NCBI GenBank assembly: GCA_026874595.1 | Contig: CM049314.1 | Span: 28,721,729 to 28,785,728 of the forward strand | Origin: Sipunculus nudus | Taxonomy: Eukaryota > Annelida > Sipuncula > Golfingiida > Sipunculidae | Reading direction: 5' to 3' | Length of the DNA stretch: 64,000 bases | Shown here: one piece after another, positions 13,187-26,788 of the stretch | Layout: each line of letters opens with the position of its first letter | How positions within the stretch are numbered: position 1 is the first letter of the stretch | Program-made: the position numbers and the translations under genes | Notes under the pieces: generated by a model | The model's database searches: none | The model's input: the letters and a program-made list of their open reading frames with translations, nothing else | What the model was told of the DNA's origin: nothing

Positions 13187-14420
13187 ATTTAGCTTAGCTG
13201 ACTGACATTCAACTGAGGCATAGGAATGACACATTGTCCGTCGCCGGTCCGCGACCTGGCTGTCCGTTAGCGGGACTCAAATTGTAGCCGCTATTCTTAG
13301 AAACTTGTAACTAAATATTCAGATAGTCTGATAAAAAAATGTTCTTGGAAACTTGAAATCAGGTCACTGTGACTTATATCCTCTAAGCAATGGGGGTTGT
13401 AAGTACCTCCTAGAATAATAAAACATTGATACAAAACCTCTAGTATCTTGATAATTAATGCATAGATTGCCAAGAATCTTGCCTTGAATATTAAGCATGA
13501 TTCGTTTTGTCAGTTCCCGAAAACTGGTGGCGCCACCTCTAAATTTTTCTTGTTTTACGACTTTTTCATGTTTTTGAGACCATCGAATGACAGCAGTTAT
13601 GCTAGTTTCTCATCCTGTGTCCTGAACCCAGTGTGTTTATTAATTAGGATTGATTTGTTCGGTTCCTGAAGACTGATGGCGCTATCTTTATTTTTTTCTT
13701 TTTCATGATTTGTTTTTTATTTTAGACGGCTAAATTATATTAATACTACAAGTTTCACAACTTTGGTTTGAACTTTGCCCTAAAACCTTGTGTGTTTATT
13801 AGGGGCTCCGATTGAATAAACAGGTGTCCGATATTAATCATCCTATCCGTCCGTCAGTCCGTTCCTCTGTTCTTCTTTCTGCATGTCTGTCAAATTTGTT
13901 TTCTGATGATAACTCCAGTCTGGATTAACATATGGATTCAACTTGACTTGTATATGGCCCACTTCTAACGTAATAACTCTGTTGATTTTGGGGTAATGAG
14001 GTCACAGTTAAGTTCACGGGACCCTGTCATTCTGAAATACAGTGAATGCAATTAAAACCAAACTTTTCATTCCAGACCTTTCATCTTGCACACATAGCTG
14101 TCCTGTCAATAAGGAAAAAAACATCTGATTGATTTGGGGACACCAGGTAAAAGGTCTAGGTCATAGGGGTCATTTGTTCCACATATGTGTTTCCTTGTGA
14201 TAAGCCCAGTTTGGATTGACATATTGGATTTAACCTTGACTTATATATCGCCCATCGCTATCGTAAGAACTCTGTGGATCCTGGGGTCATGAGATAAAAG
14301 GTCCAGGTCACATAACTGCACTACTTTAGAAAGACTGTGGATACATTTTAAGCTAAACTCTTCATCGCAAACCTTCCGTCTTCCACATGTGACCCACCTA
14401 CCTATTAGGGAAGTTTGAAA
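13187..14420 (-). mobile_element. Family A element, 5'-truncated
   Basis: Read on the minus strand, the tail lies at the left edge: TTTAGCTTAGCTGACTG at 13187, then tandem TCCG units. Inward lie a perfect GGTGGCGCCACC (13526-13537), a degenerate copy near 13675, and three units carrying AGGTCA-type half sites near 14000, 14150 and 14285. No head motif is found before about 14420, so the head end is missing. The right boundary is approximate. Confidence 0.6.
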
Positions 14421-17400
14421 AATATATCCTAATAGGCAAATAAAGCTGAGCGTCGAAACCCAGGGGTACCTAGTTCTGCAGTAGTAAAAACACAAAGTGT
14501 GTCGAATACCGTACTTGAATTCGGTATTTGGGAAACGGTATTCAGTATAGTTGTAGCGTGAAAACGGTTTAACTCTCTACACTGTGAATAGCGTAGTTCA
14601 TCATGGACAGAGTAAGGAAAGCTGTAAACCATAGAAAACTATGATATATTTTTTTAAATTTTGTTTTGGTTTTTAACCCATTTTAAGCAGAGGTGTATAA
14701 TAAGATGTGACAGTAATATTACAAATATATGCCGCTTGAAAATGTATATACACCATTTGCATACATCTCAACATGTATGCCAATATATCTGCTGTATGAT
14801 TTTCGTTATTTTTAATAATGTGGTTGCCTTTATATCGGCGGGGCTGAATTTTCGCGGTTTTTGTATTTTTAAAAGTTTCACGGGGTTCCTTTTTCGAGGA
14901 ATACATTAGCCTAGTACTAGTAGAAAATTTTATTATCAAATATGAAACTATGAACTGTAATGACAAAATTATTTCATAAACCGCTGATTTCATGGTTATC
15001 CAGGTCTACTATTTCTCTGTCCGGATATCGCATGTTCGAACGGTCACGGACGGCTGAGCCGACACGTGCGGGAAGCATTGACCCCGCTGGCTGTAATTAG
15101 TTCAGGGCCAAGGCTCATTCAAAACAACTCACATTCCACTGTTCTACGGCAGTTTGGGCCAATAATGAAGTGTGACCTTTCAAATATATACAAAATTCAC
15201 GTCATCACTAGCCAATCAAACATCGTTTGGCGTGTCATGATTTCGGTAGTGACAGATTGAGTCCTTAATACAGTTACAAGGTGGGGCTATACCCTAGCGG
15301 CTACGTTCACTACTTTAGTGGCAAATTTTATTTATTTACAATTACTAAATACGGCAAAATGTGGAAGAGTACCTTCTACTAAATATTCATTTAAGCGGCA
15401 GTGGATATCACCTGGCTTGGCACACATACACGTAATTTTAAAATATTACTGCCCGGCCGGCATGGACACTTTTCAGACTTCAGTCCTGTGCCGGGCGGCA
15501 GGAAACACTGCCAGGCGCCCCCACCGGATCAGCACATCCCGGCAAAGGGTCACGGTTTTAGCATCTAAGCAAACCGATATTATTTTTAATGAGCCCTGTT
15601 TTTATTTCTCCCTGAATCACTTAAATTATATGCACGAGGCTCGAAGGACATCACCACATAGCTGAAGATTAATCTAATCTGTCGCCAACTATAATTATAA
15701 CGGCAGTTCTTGAAATTAACTATCATGGCCTGGTATATATGCATTCATAACTGCGTGGTTTCAATTTCGCGGTCAGAGAGCGACCGTGAATATCGCGAAT
15801 TTGAAACCACCGCAAATAAGAAGACAACCACAGCATTTATAAAATATGCAGTGAATTTCATACAGAAATAGTTCAATATACATTGTTCATCATTCACTTT
15901 TCTATACACCGAATTTATTCAGTGATTATATATAGAATTATTTTACCTACTTGAAGAGAGGCCTTTTAACTCCAACCGTCGCCAAGGTAAGTTGATCATC
16001 CACACAGGGAATTCGATTGCTCAAAAAGTTTACAGCAGCCCATGATTTGCATGATTATATACTACCTCGTTAATAAATCTTGATTAACATACAATACGTT
16101 TTATCGTCACTATACATATTTATGGTTGCCAATGATTTTGATTAATGTCAATGAAACCACGTTTATGTATAGAAACATCTTTGGGATTTCACTTAGTGCT
16201 CGTAAGGTTCAGGAGGCTACATAACCTAAAGATGTAAAAATAAATATATATGCCCCATTCCTCATTCAATTATTACTTTCAGGAGTTCTCTTAACCCTTT
16301 GGCTATTTCGATTATCAGTATTCCAGAAATTGGCGCTTTCTGTGATTTGTGTTAATACATAATATATATAAATATATATACAAACGTATCAACACATACA
16401 CTTATTGATCGAGAAATCAAAAGGTGAATAAATCATCATTTTAGGCAAATAAAAATCAACTGTCATTCCTTTTATTCCCATGTCGCTATTTTAGAGGGCG
16501 TGGGCGATTTTAAAAACCTAACATGCTAATAGTATCTGGCATACATCTGGGTAGACATTAGGTCTATCTATATACCGCCAAGTAAAGCATGCATTTATAA
16601 GTCATCCAATCGATCTCCTTACAACATTTAAATTCGTAAATATTAATATCACAATCAGTAAAATTCTGTAAAGTGACAAATTTGAAATGATAAAACCCAT
16701 AAAATTCCTGCTGTTATCAAAAATATTAAACCATTATATGGAAGTATGCATTGTAAGTAGCAGAAAATCCAAACAGGTGGTGTGGTGGTTATGGCAGCTG
16801 CAGCTATGATATTTGGTACTCAGCTCTTTTTTTAATGGAGGGCCGACGATAACAGGCGTAATTGCATTTCAATTAAGAATGTGTACCTGTCGCCACCCTT
16901 CTTTGCAGCTACCTATCACAGGGAAAGCTAAGATATCGGACAGTGTTACCTTTTCAATCTAAATGCTACCGCTTCTTATCGAGTTTTGATGTACCAGACT
17001 GCAGAAGTAATGTTTACACCTGTAGTATAATCAGCTGCAAGGTCAAGGGCACTCTAAACAGTTATCGGTAAAGATCTGCATGGATTCCTTTGTTGGCTTG
17101 ACCTAATTGACAGTTTGCACGGACGGCATGACACGATATGAGCTAGGGCGAGCATAAGCAGGATGTATTTGTTGGTTCCAAGTCAATGTTATTGTTTCCG
17201 CCTTTACCGAAGGAGATCTGCCGGGGCCAGAACATGAAGATGGGGGCGCTAAAGTGGGGAATTTACGTAAGGAGTATAAGGGAATAATCGAATGATTGAA
17301 TAAGGTTGACATTTACGGAATCTGATTTAACAAATATGACACGCTAAAACTTGATTCACGTATATATTATCAGAATTAAAGCGGGCCTATTTGACAATCC

Positions 17401-17496
17401 TTTGACGACCCCCCCCCCCCCTCCCCCCCTTAAAAATACACCCCTGCCACGCTAAAAGCGTCATAGTCTCGTGCTTTATGAAATAGTATTCATGAT
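14421..17496. other. Low-copy DNA, no gene seen
   Basis: It contains scattered TTTCGCGG motifs (for example near 14849 and 15763), a GC-richer stretch at 15440-15560 and a poly-C block at 17409-17429. The open frame at 15318-15665 (115 codons, plus strand) has no recognisable domain or start context and is not called. Confidence 0.45.
15755..15810. repeat. Inverted repeat / hairpin
   Basis: GTGGTTTCAATTTCGCG at 15755 pairs with CGCGAATTTGAAACCAC ending at 15810, with one mismatch in the arm, across about 21 bp. The interior itself has GGTC/GACC arms. This looks like the foldback remnant of a small TTTCGCGG-type element. Confidence 0.75.
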
Positions 17497-19349
17497 TTTA
17501 GTTCAGTTGACTGTAAGTCAACTGAGCTACAGGGATCGGTCAGCATCCGTTTGTCTGTCTGTCTATCAGAGTGGTACGTGTTGACGCCGTTGGACCAAGA
17601 AACTGTAACTGAATACCCAGGGAGGTCACTAAAAGATCTCCTTAGAAACTTGAAAAAGGCTACTGTGACCTATATCCTCTGAGCTATAGGGCTTGTAATT
17701 AACCCCCCCCCCCCGAATAATTAAAAATTTGATACAAAACCTCAGGTATCTTGATAATTAATACATGGATTGAACATTGATCATGACAAGGTTTGTCAGT
17801 TCCAGAAAACTGGTGGCGCGACTTACATTTTTATTCTAATATACATGATTTTTTTCTCTTTTTTCTTAAATTACAGCAATTTTGTCAGGTTCTCGACTGT
17901 GGTTTCATCTAGTGTACCGTTAACCTGGTGTGTTTATTGATTATGACTGGTTTTTTTTCAGTTCCTGAAGACTGGTGGCGCCATCTGTATTTTTTCTCAT
18001 TTTTATTATTATTATTTTTCCCCTTTGTTTTGAGACTGCCAAATTATATCGGTACTGTAGTTTCATCTAGTGTCCTGAAACAGTGTGTGTTATTAGGGAC
18101 CCGCTTGAATAAGAAGGTGCCCTATAGTATTCACCTTGTCCATCTGTTCCTCTTTTCGTCTTTCTGCATGTCCGTCAAATTTGTTTTCTGAATATAACTC
18201 CAATTAGGATGCACATATCAATTTCAAACTTGAATTTTAAATGGGCCACCTCTAAAGCAGGAGCTGTATTGATTTTTGGGTTATGAGGTCCAAGGTCAAG
18301 GTCACAGAACTATTTTACAGAATTATTTAGAAAGATTGTTTATGCATTTTAAGCCAAACTTTTCAGCCCAAACCTTTCATCTAGCAAATATATATGACCT
18401 GCAGATAGAAGATCAACCTGTTTGATGTTGGGGTCATGAGGTCGAAGGTCAAAATCACAGGTGTCACCTGTCCACATATTTGTTTCCTGATTAGGACTCG
18501 AGTTTGGATTGACATATCAATTTTAAACTTGAATTATATATTAGCCCCCTCTAAAGCAAGAGCTGTATTGATGTTTGGGTCATGGGGTCCAAGGTCAAAG
18601 TCACAGGACCCAATCATTTAGAAAGATCGGGATGCATTTTAAGCCAAACTTTTCAGTCCAAACCTTCCATCTAGCAAATATAGGTGACCTGCAGAATGAA
18701 GATCAACCTGTTTGATTTCGGGGTCATCTGTCCACATATTTGTTTACAGATGTTAGCTCCAGTTTGGACTGACATATTGGTTTCAAACCTGACTAATACA
18801 TGGACCATGACAAAAGTATGAAACCTTTCGATTTCGGGGTCATGAGGTCAAAAATAAAGGTCACAGGGTCTACTTTTTAAAAGATTATGGATGCATTTTT
18901 AGCCAAACTTTTCATCCCAAACTTTTCATCTTCTACATTTTGCTCACCTGCCAACAGCGTAAGAAAATTATGGATTTTAGGGTCACAAAGTCAAAGGTCA
19001 AGGTCATAGAGGCCATCTGTCTATATATTTGTTTCCAAATTATAGCTCTCGTTTGGAATGACAAATGGATATCAAACTTGTTCTGATTTGAAACATAGAC
19101 ATTTTGATAATTTTTTATGCCCTCTCATTTATGTTAATATATTCAATCTATATTATTATACTTTGATCAACTCCTCCACTTGCTTCCCTTTTCTTTATAA
19201 TTTACTTTCATATTACAGTCACTTAGTTCAGATACCAATAAAAATATGATATCACGGGAGGCTAACTGTTTCCTTATGTTACGTTTTCATTTAAAAAAAT
19301 TCTCATAATCAATTTCAGCTGAGCGCCGTGACCCATGGGTCCCTTGTTT
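17497..19349 (-). mobile_element. Family A element, full length
   Basis: On the minus strand the head is at the right edge: AACAAGGGACCCATGGGTCA ending at 19349, followed by CGGCGCTCAGCTGA. The tail is at the left edge (TTTTAGTTCAGTTGACTG). Units near the tail carry GGTGGCGC-type palindromes at 17812 and 17973. Head-proximal units carry AAGGTCAAGGTCAC-type half sites near 18290, 18440, 18590, 18850 and 18985. The length is about 1.85 kb, equal to the copy at 10-1856. It therefore combines both core unit types. Confidence 0.75.
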
Positions 19350-19860
19350 TAAATTAATGTCTCAGTGCGAATGCATTTATGACTTTTTTGGGGGGCAACA
19401 TTTCATTCTAATCTTTCTAACCTTATTTAATGTTTCACAAATATCTGGATCAATGGCGGATTTGTCTTATCACGATAAGAAATCAGAACAAACTTGAATA
19501 TCAACAATAAAACACCTACAATAATTATCAGGGGATTTCATTCACAAACATCCTATAACTTAAAGCTGGGCTCATCTCTGACTCCAGCCGTTGCAGTCTA
19601 TAAAAGGGACCTCAGTTTGTTCTTGGTGGGCTCGGTCGACACAGACATAAGACGTATACATTTGTGATGTAATGATCAGAAAATGACTTTGCAGCAATAT
19701 CTAAAACAGATATGACAGTGAGGCAGATGACCTGCCCACGCAACGGGTCAACGGACTTCACCTTTAAATCGTAATCAGTACATTTTACTAGTATATACCG
19801 GTCTTAGTAACTGAATTAGACACGTCAGCAGTGCTTCGCTCAAGCTTCGAGAGAGTTAAC

Positions 19861-19951
19861 CACTAAGGGTGATTAAAATGTAAGATATATATGACAGTAC
19901 ATTTTACTCACTATCCCATCTGTGCACTTGCAATGGGTGTGATCATATTCG
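19861..19951 (+). repeat. 91 bp direct repeat, copy 1
   Basis: It starts CACTAAGGGTG and ends GATCATATTCG. It is identical to 20103-20193 over 91 bp. Its right side adjoins a copy of a family A core segment. Confidence 0.9.
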
Positions 19952-19960
19952 ATCAAATTC

Positions 19961-20098
19961 ATTTTGTAATTTTTTTAAGTTATAAGAATAAAATAACATC
20001 GGTACATTAAATTTGACCCAACTTTGACCATGGCACGTTTTTTTTCCTGTAAGTACTATTGATTTAATTTTCACAGCATGTAAACATAAGTATTTAAT
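19961..20098 (-). repeat. Family A core fragment
   Basis: This 138 bp segment closely matches 20698-20834, which lies inside the neighbouring family A element, in the same orientation and with only a few differences. It sits between the two 91 bp repeats. Confidence 0.85.
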
Positions 20099-20102
20099 AA
20101 AT

Positions 20103-20193
20103 CACTAAGGGTGATTAAAATGTAAGATATATATGACAGTACATTTTACTCACTATCCCATCTGTGCACTTGCAATGGGTGTGATCATATTCG
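20103..20193 (+). repeat. 91 bp direct repeat, copy 2
   Basis: An identical copy of 19861-19951, offset by 242 bp. It lies 25 bp before the tail of the family A element at 20219. Confidence 0.9.
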
Positions 20194-20218
20194 GGCATAT
20201 GTCGTAATAACATCAGGG

Positions 20219-22485
20219 TTTTTAGCTCTGCTGACTGTAAGTCATCTGAGCTAGAGTCGTGGTCCATTGTCCGTCGTCCGTCCGTCCGTCTGTCCGTCCG
20301 TTAGACTGGCACGTTTTGAAACCGTTTGACCAATGAATCCAAAATTCGGCATACTATTAGATGTCCCAAAAATCTTCTACCATACCGAAAATTGGGTCAA
20401 TATGACTTCGTTCCTTTGAGATATTTAGGAAAAACCTCAAATTTCCATTAAAAACATATTATCACACTTCAGGACTGCCTGATATCAAAACCACGTATTT
20501 GTTTTTCTTAATATTTTTACCAGAAGTTATATCCTATATATTTCCTATATACATGCCAGAAATAACGTCTCTTAAGTATAATAAGTAAAAAAATATTTAC
20601 TCACCTAACATGAACAATTTTGAAACTAGAGACTATTTTCCCAAGTATATAACTTGTTTTATATTATATTCAATTGTTTACCCAAAATAAGATCTGAATT
20701 TTGTAATTTTTTAAAGTTATAAGAATAAAATAAAATCGGTACATTAAATTTTGCCCAACTTTGACCATGGCACGTTTTTTTCCTGTAAGTACTATTGATT
20801 TAATTTTCACAGCATGTAAACATAAGTATTTAATTTGTTTAAATCTGATAATTGAAAATGAAAGCTTGAAAATTATGCAAGTTATTGATTTTTTTTCTTG
20901 AGGCTCTATTGTAGTCATTTGCTTGGTCAAGATGCAGGGTCCCACTCCAGGTCATTGGAAGTCAGCTATGCCAGGGTTTCTGATTTGTTACAGTTACTGA
21001 GGGAGATCCCATGCTGTGACAGGTGTACAGTTATTATCATATCACCACCCGAATCCCCCCCCGCCAAACCCAAACCATCAAGTGTAATGCAGTAATTGTT
21101 ATTGTTTTCACAGTATCTCCTTAACTGTTATACTGTTTCCACTCCAAAATAAAAAAAAAAAAAAAACATTCCTTGATATAGTAATTCAAGGTGTAATCCA
21201 GAAGATTCTATGTTGTGTTTCTTTTAAATGATTTTAACATTATTAAACCCATCATTATGCTTAAATTTATCAAATATGTAGCAAATAAAGGCACAATTTA
21301 AAATTGTGAAATCTGAGACAATTTTTATTTTTATATATTTATTGTTTTGCAACTTTTTTTTAAACAAAAAGAAATTAACATTTGTATGCATGATGTGGTG
21401 TTGTCTGACAAGGTTGAGATTTATGATGATGCAATTTAGAATAATGAATCAATGTTTAAATTCAGATATATACGTTATATTGGAAATGTATAGAAATATA
21501 AACTTATAATTAAAAAAAAAACATTGATGTGATAAAAAATGAGGATCTAATACAAACATTTGTTCATTATTTTCCTGCCTCCGCAGAATTGGAGATCAGC
21601 CTATGTTGCCCTGTATGTATATGCAGAAGTGTTGTTAACACACCCATGTCCCCCCCCCCCCCACCACCGTCTGCTGCTGTTAAATCTATATTAATTATGA
21701 AATTTTTCGTATGAGCACTGTTGAAATAACTTTTATATGCGGTATGTGTTTGGAATTAAGCTATTTAAGTCTGAAATATAAAAGCAAGTTATGTATTCAG
21801 TTGTTTATTATTGCAGATGTTAAACTTTTAAAAAAAATTGATATAATAAATAAATTAAGAAATAACTGAAACTTCATATATTATCAGCTTTGTTTGTCTA
21901 CCTGTCTGTCTGTCCTTTTTTTAAGTATTAGGTAATTATGAATGAACTTTTGTATCATGTAAGCATTGTTTAATTAAGCGAAAATCCTATGTATATACAC
22001 TGTAATAATACAGATTTGTTGTGTTACTCCAAGTTTTCACACCCCTCCCCCAAACCACCACCAAGTCCTTTCATCTGTGGACTGGGGACATCAGTTATAT
22101 TTCAACTGTATTCATTTCATAAAGTAAAAAAAATACATATATTTAATTATATATATTATAAAAAATAGATCCAATTGAACGAATGTGTGAACTACTGAAA
22201 TGTCAACAGTTTATCAAAAAGCCAACTAATGATCATAGTAATAGTACAGATAACTTGTTCACAAACTGCTCACATGCTTCAGTTTCAACATTAGGAAACA
22301 CATGGTCAGGTCACAAAATGTTATTTGAAACAATTTCTTGCTCATCAATACAACCCAATCATATAAACCGACCATGGTCTATATTACCTCTTCCTCTATC
22401 ACTTTATCTCCATTTGATATTATTTTAGATTTTAACCTTCAATGTCACTTTCAGCTGAGCACAGTGACCCATGGGTCCCTTGTTT
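20219..22485 (-). mobile_element. Family A element, full length, long form
   Basis: The minus-strand head AACAAGGGACCCATGGGTCA ends at 22485. The tail is at 20219-20300: TTTAGCTCTGCTGACTG, the second hairpin arm, and repeated GTCC units. It shares the distal core with 1190-1560. The head-proximal half is AT-rich and lacks the GTGACC units. About 2.27 kb; non-autonomous. Confidence 0.75.
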
Positions 22486-22748
22486 AAACTTGGCAGGTAT
22501 GAAGTGTAACAGACGATTTTCACGGAAAATGGAGAATTTTCATTATTTTACGGTAGGATTTAACTCGCAATGATCCATTTCTTGGTTTGGTAGGAGATCA
22601 TGGATATATCTAAATGTAAGTTTAATTTCAGATTCTTAGGTCCAATGTTTCAAAACGTGTCAGTTTGACTGACGGACAGCTAAACGGACGGCCGACGGCG
22701 AAGGACCATCGCTAGAGCTACGTTAATTCATCGTCAGCTGAGCTGGAA
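22486..22748 (+). mobile_element. Family A tail fragment
   Basis: It carries the tail-side sequence GGTAGGAGAT...TTTCAAAACGTG, then GACGGACAGCTAAACGGACGG, and ends CGTCAGCTGAGCTGG near 22745. It abuts the head of the minus-oriented element at 22485, so two copies lie back to back in opposite orientation. Confidence 0.65.
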
Positions 22749-24312
22749 AAAAATCCTACAGAGCAACTAATACCAGTGGCCTGTTATGTGCAGACGTACC
22801 GGTACACAATATGTCATGTTTTAAAGCGAAGTAAGGCCTAAAAACCTGTTCCTATCCATCCAGTCGGGGAGTTGAAATGTGACAGGTTGGTGTCACTAGA
22901 CCTTTAAAAAAGGAATTCTACTAATTAGAGTTGGCTGTTGTGTAAAATAGCTGCTCGAGGTGGTGTCGGGCTTTCTGAATACCAAAGCAAGACACTTCAG
23001 TGGGTATTAATTTTACTTCAAACCGAGATCTTCCGTCGTTCTGAGCTTCAACAACACAGCTGTCTGCAAAGATTTCCCTCTTGAGCTGTCAAGTGAATGT
23101 GCTTAATGTATGCTTTTCTATAGAAAAGACTTCCGCATTAATATTATTTCTGCTTGATCGGTATTGAAACTAGGAATACCTGTGGCCGTTGTGCACAAAT
23201 TGCCCATTAGTGACCACGCACTGCTGAATTTGAACCAAGAAAGCGGTTGTTGCAGCAAAGAGATGTTTTTAATGCACAGGAAATTTTTAGAGGCATGGCA
23301 ATTATAGTTTTTTATCCAGATCATGTGAGTGGCATACTGACAGGGAAGACTGCAAAGCCTGACTGCAAATTTGATTGTTCAGTCACTGTATATGTGGTTA
23401 ATGTCGAGCCATGGACGGGAACCTAATAATGGCCATGTCATATATTTCACATGACCTTATGTCACCTAGGATAAAAGGTGTTGAATGTTCAGTAAATACA
23501 ATATTTCAGGACAATCCATAGAACTAAAGCTGAGAAACGGACACATCTACTGTAATTTAACAGGCTAAAAAGGGCAGCTAGTACACATGCATGAGATATG
23601 AAAATTGAAGATGTCACCATAGGCTTGTTCAATTGATAAATCTTTGAAGTTCAGACCATGACTCCACTGCTCCTAGAATATCTTGAACGCTTTAATTATG
23701 CAACCTCTTAACTACAATGAGATATGTATAATTACAAACAAAATACAGCTTAAGGCGACCTCATTCCAAGCTTACTGGGGTATACCATCAGTACTTGTCT
23801 GTTGCTTACTGTTGTAATGCTGTCACCGCTGAATCTATTAACCTTCATTCATCCCTCACTAAAAGATTAATCAATGGCTGTAATTAATGTTTCATTCACG
23901 AAATAAAAGTATAAAGCTGGTTTTAAGAGAGAGTATTTTATGCTCATTGCCGCACAATCGTCTTGGGCTATTATGGCTATAACTTAGATCACATTCCCAG
24001 GACCTGGCTTGAGAAATGACCTGTGTAAAGACTCTAGAAATAGTTTCGGTTTTACTCTTTTCCACTTCAGTTGTTTGTGTGTGTCCGTGGAACAATCACT
24101 TGACCTGCTCCCTGTGAGCGGTACTTTGTGGAGTCTTAAACTAGTATTTTCATCAATTTCGCATGCTGCACCTGCATCCGTTTCACTCTGCATAGAACCT
24201 TGCTCATCTAGCTACAAATATTTTATTCAGATACTACTGTCGTCTCGACGGACCATCTAATGGCATTATCTCTTTAAGGGCATATACTGGTGTCTTAGAT
24301 TCTGGTGTAAAC
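22749..24312. other. Low-copy DNA, no gene seen
   Basis: Frames of up to 83 codons lack recognisable domains or splice-flanked structure. No repeat ends were seen. Confidence 0.45.
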
Positions 24313-24818
24313 CTAGACCCAGTTGTGGCTCTGTTGTAAACACAGAGCCACAGGTCCCTGCTTTCATTTATCTAGCGGGCAGTAGCACATGCACTTTTGC
24401 CCACTTTAGGTACATTTAGCCTGTGGTAAAGCCCCGGGTGATTGGCTGGTGAATGTTTCAGGCTCACCGTGTGAACTGCACGTGTTACATCATCACTGCT
24501 AACTTTACTGCTAACTAACTGCGCACCCAGCTGAAATGTGATACATACGCCTGGCCAGCTGAAACAACCAGTGTGATACCTTGGTAACAACACTGCCTCT
24601 ATCCAGTGGTCGTGTGTAGCCTGTGGTCCAGCTACAGGACACTCGTACCATGCACCAGTGATGATGTAACACATGCAAGCACACTGCTGCTTGAAACAAT
24701 TGCACAAGGGCACTGGGATAGGCATCCAACATCAAGTGAAGCCTACTCCCGTCGGCTAGATAAATGAAGGTAGGGGCCTGTGGCTCTGTGTTTACAACAG
24801 AGACACAACTGGGTCTAG
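24313..24818. mobile_element. Foldback element with 64 bp terminal inverted repeats
   Basis: The left arm 24313-24376 and right arm 24755-24818 are inverted copies with about four mismatches in 64 bp. Both start CTAGACCCAGTTGTG. Each arm holds an internal hairpin (GGCTCTGTTGTAAACACAGAGCC-like, split arms). The 378 bp interior contains no convincing protein. No clear target duplication is visible, so the superfamily is not assigned. Confidence 0.85.
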
Positions 24819-26788
24819 TTCAGTTTACGATGAGCAATTATTACGTGAGTAACCAGTTCCCTCTGTTCATATCGATTCCCTCAGAAAGGCCCTTACCCTC
24901 TCTCCTCAAGAACTCTCCAATACTGACACTGAATCATAGCATCTGTCAGTTGCGGTCACAAAAATACTCATTGTATAAGTATGGCAGACAATTGTGACTG
25001 TGAAATATATTAAGAACATGAACACCTGAAGAATCCTAACTTATTCGGAAAAAGTGACAATTTTGCGAAATTTCTGTAAAGGAAACCTGTTAAGCAAAAG
25101 CACAAAGTGAAGATGATATAATAACTCCAAACGTCCAGTAGTTGTATTATCTGACATAATGTAATGTGGCTAATTAATACCGCAACACAGCACAGATAGA
25201 GTATATAGATCAACCAGTGTTCAACGTGCATCATCCCATTCAAAAAAAGTCTGTGATTTGGTTGAACTTTGCCGGGTTTTGAAGCGATAGCTTCATTACC
25301 ATCCAGAAAGTTTTCTAAATCCATCTTGGACATCATGTAGGTATGGAATATGAAACACCCAAAATAATATTTAACTTCTTTAACGGAATGTTAAGTGATT
25401 TATCCGCTATCAATTACTGAAATATATATAGATAACCTAAAATATTCATCTTTTTAAATTGATAATGTTATAAATTTGTAATTAAAAAAGTTCATTCAGA
25501 ATTGTAAGATGCATCATTATCTATCCTTAGTTTGGCTCATATCATATGTATTTTTTTAATCACAAATATATCAATGGCAAATCGAACATTCTGGTAAGTA
25601 AATAGATAAAAGTCAAAATATACATCTATCCCATTCTGAAATATAGACATATACCTATCTCATCCTGAAATTTAAAACCATTCTTTGTGTTGAGCAGACT
25701 GCTCATTAAACCTAACTTGCAAATTAATTACAAGAATGATAACCTAAACATCACTTGTAGCTTCTGGTTTTCACATCTGTTATCGAGGCATAATCTTAAG
25801 AGTCAACCAACGTATCCAAAATGACTTTAATATCTTGTATGCTCAGGAATGAGAAAGTTCAAGTCCTTGGAGGGAAATATTTAGCCATACTTTATGAAAT
25901 ATATTTAATACTTGGCCTCTTTTACATAACAGGTTGTGTCAATAAAATGGACTAACATTTTTACATATTTTAACACCGACAGAAATTTGATATAACGAAA
26001 GTTTTTCTTCTGTTTTCCCAATTGGTTTATTTTCTTATCACTGAATGTTAAATATTACATTTTGAGCACACTGATATACCAAATATATTAAAATCTGACG
26101 CAGCTGCACTCACCTTGGCTGCGATGGCAAGTGGTGTCAAACTATTGACGATTCTAACTACTTATTATGATCCTGTCAATATTTTCAACTAATTTTCAAT
26201 TAGTTTTGTCGCTATTGTGAAAGCTATTGTTGTTGATAGTACATGTAGCATGCGAGTCACAGACTGTATTGTGGGTAACCTCTTGCTTGCCTTGAGGCTA
26301 AAGGGATGCCTGCTAAGACATCCATAGGACTCTTTTTAAGTCTATCATAGTGGATAAAGTATACATGACATTAAAAGGAGAAGCATGCCTCTCTAATATG
26401 CAGTCCATTCTTTAGCCCGATTCAATAATTGGTTGCCTTAGGGCTTAGACCGAATACAGAGTTGATAGATTCCATAACACTGAATATATTAACAAGGAAA
26501 GGGGAGGGGACCTAGAAACATTTTGTACCTTTTCCGAAAACTTTCTCTTGGAGGCCTTGCTGATTACATGCCTTCTCTCTCCCTTTTCGTGGCTGCTTGA
26601 TCACTGGTAATCCGTTGCTCTACCCGAGATCTGACAAGAAGTATGAATACCCGTGCTTGAACATAACAACCCCCCCCCCCCAAAAAAAAAATCATAAACG
26701 ATGCAATGAAAGACACATGAAAATCACCATGTGAACCTGTTTTTTGTGCTAATGACCAAATACAATTCACACAAGCGCAACGACCACA
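24819..26788. other. Low-copy AT-rich DNA, no gene seen
   Basis: The longest frame (108 codons, minus strand, 25010-25336) shows no recognisable family. A run of ten C lies near 26670. Confidence 0.45.

Larger units (their letters stand above)
19350..20218. other. Low-copy DNA with an A-B-A duplication
   Basis: No gene was seen. The right part holds two 91 bp copies of one sequence with a family A core fragment between them (listed separately). Confidence 0.6.

Noticed and set aside
24372-24725. 117-codon minus-strand frame as a transposase
   Set aside because: It is confined to the interior of a 506 bp foldback element and shows no DDE-type or other motif.
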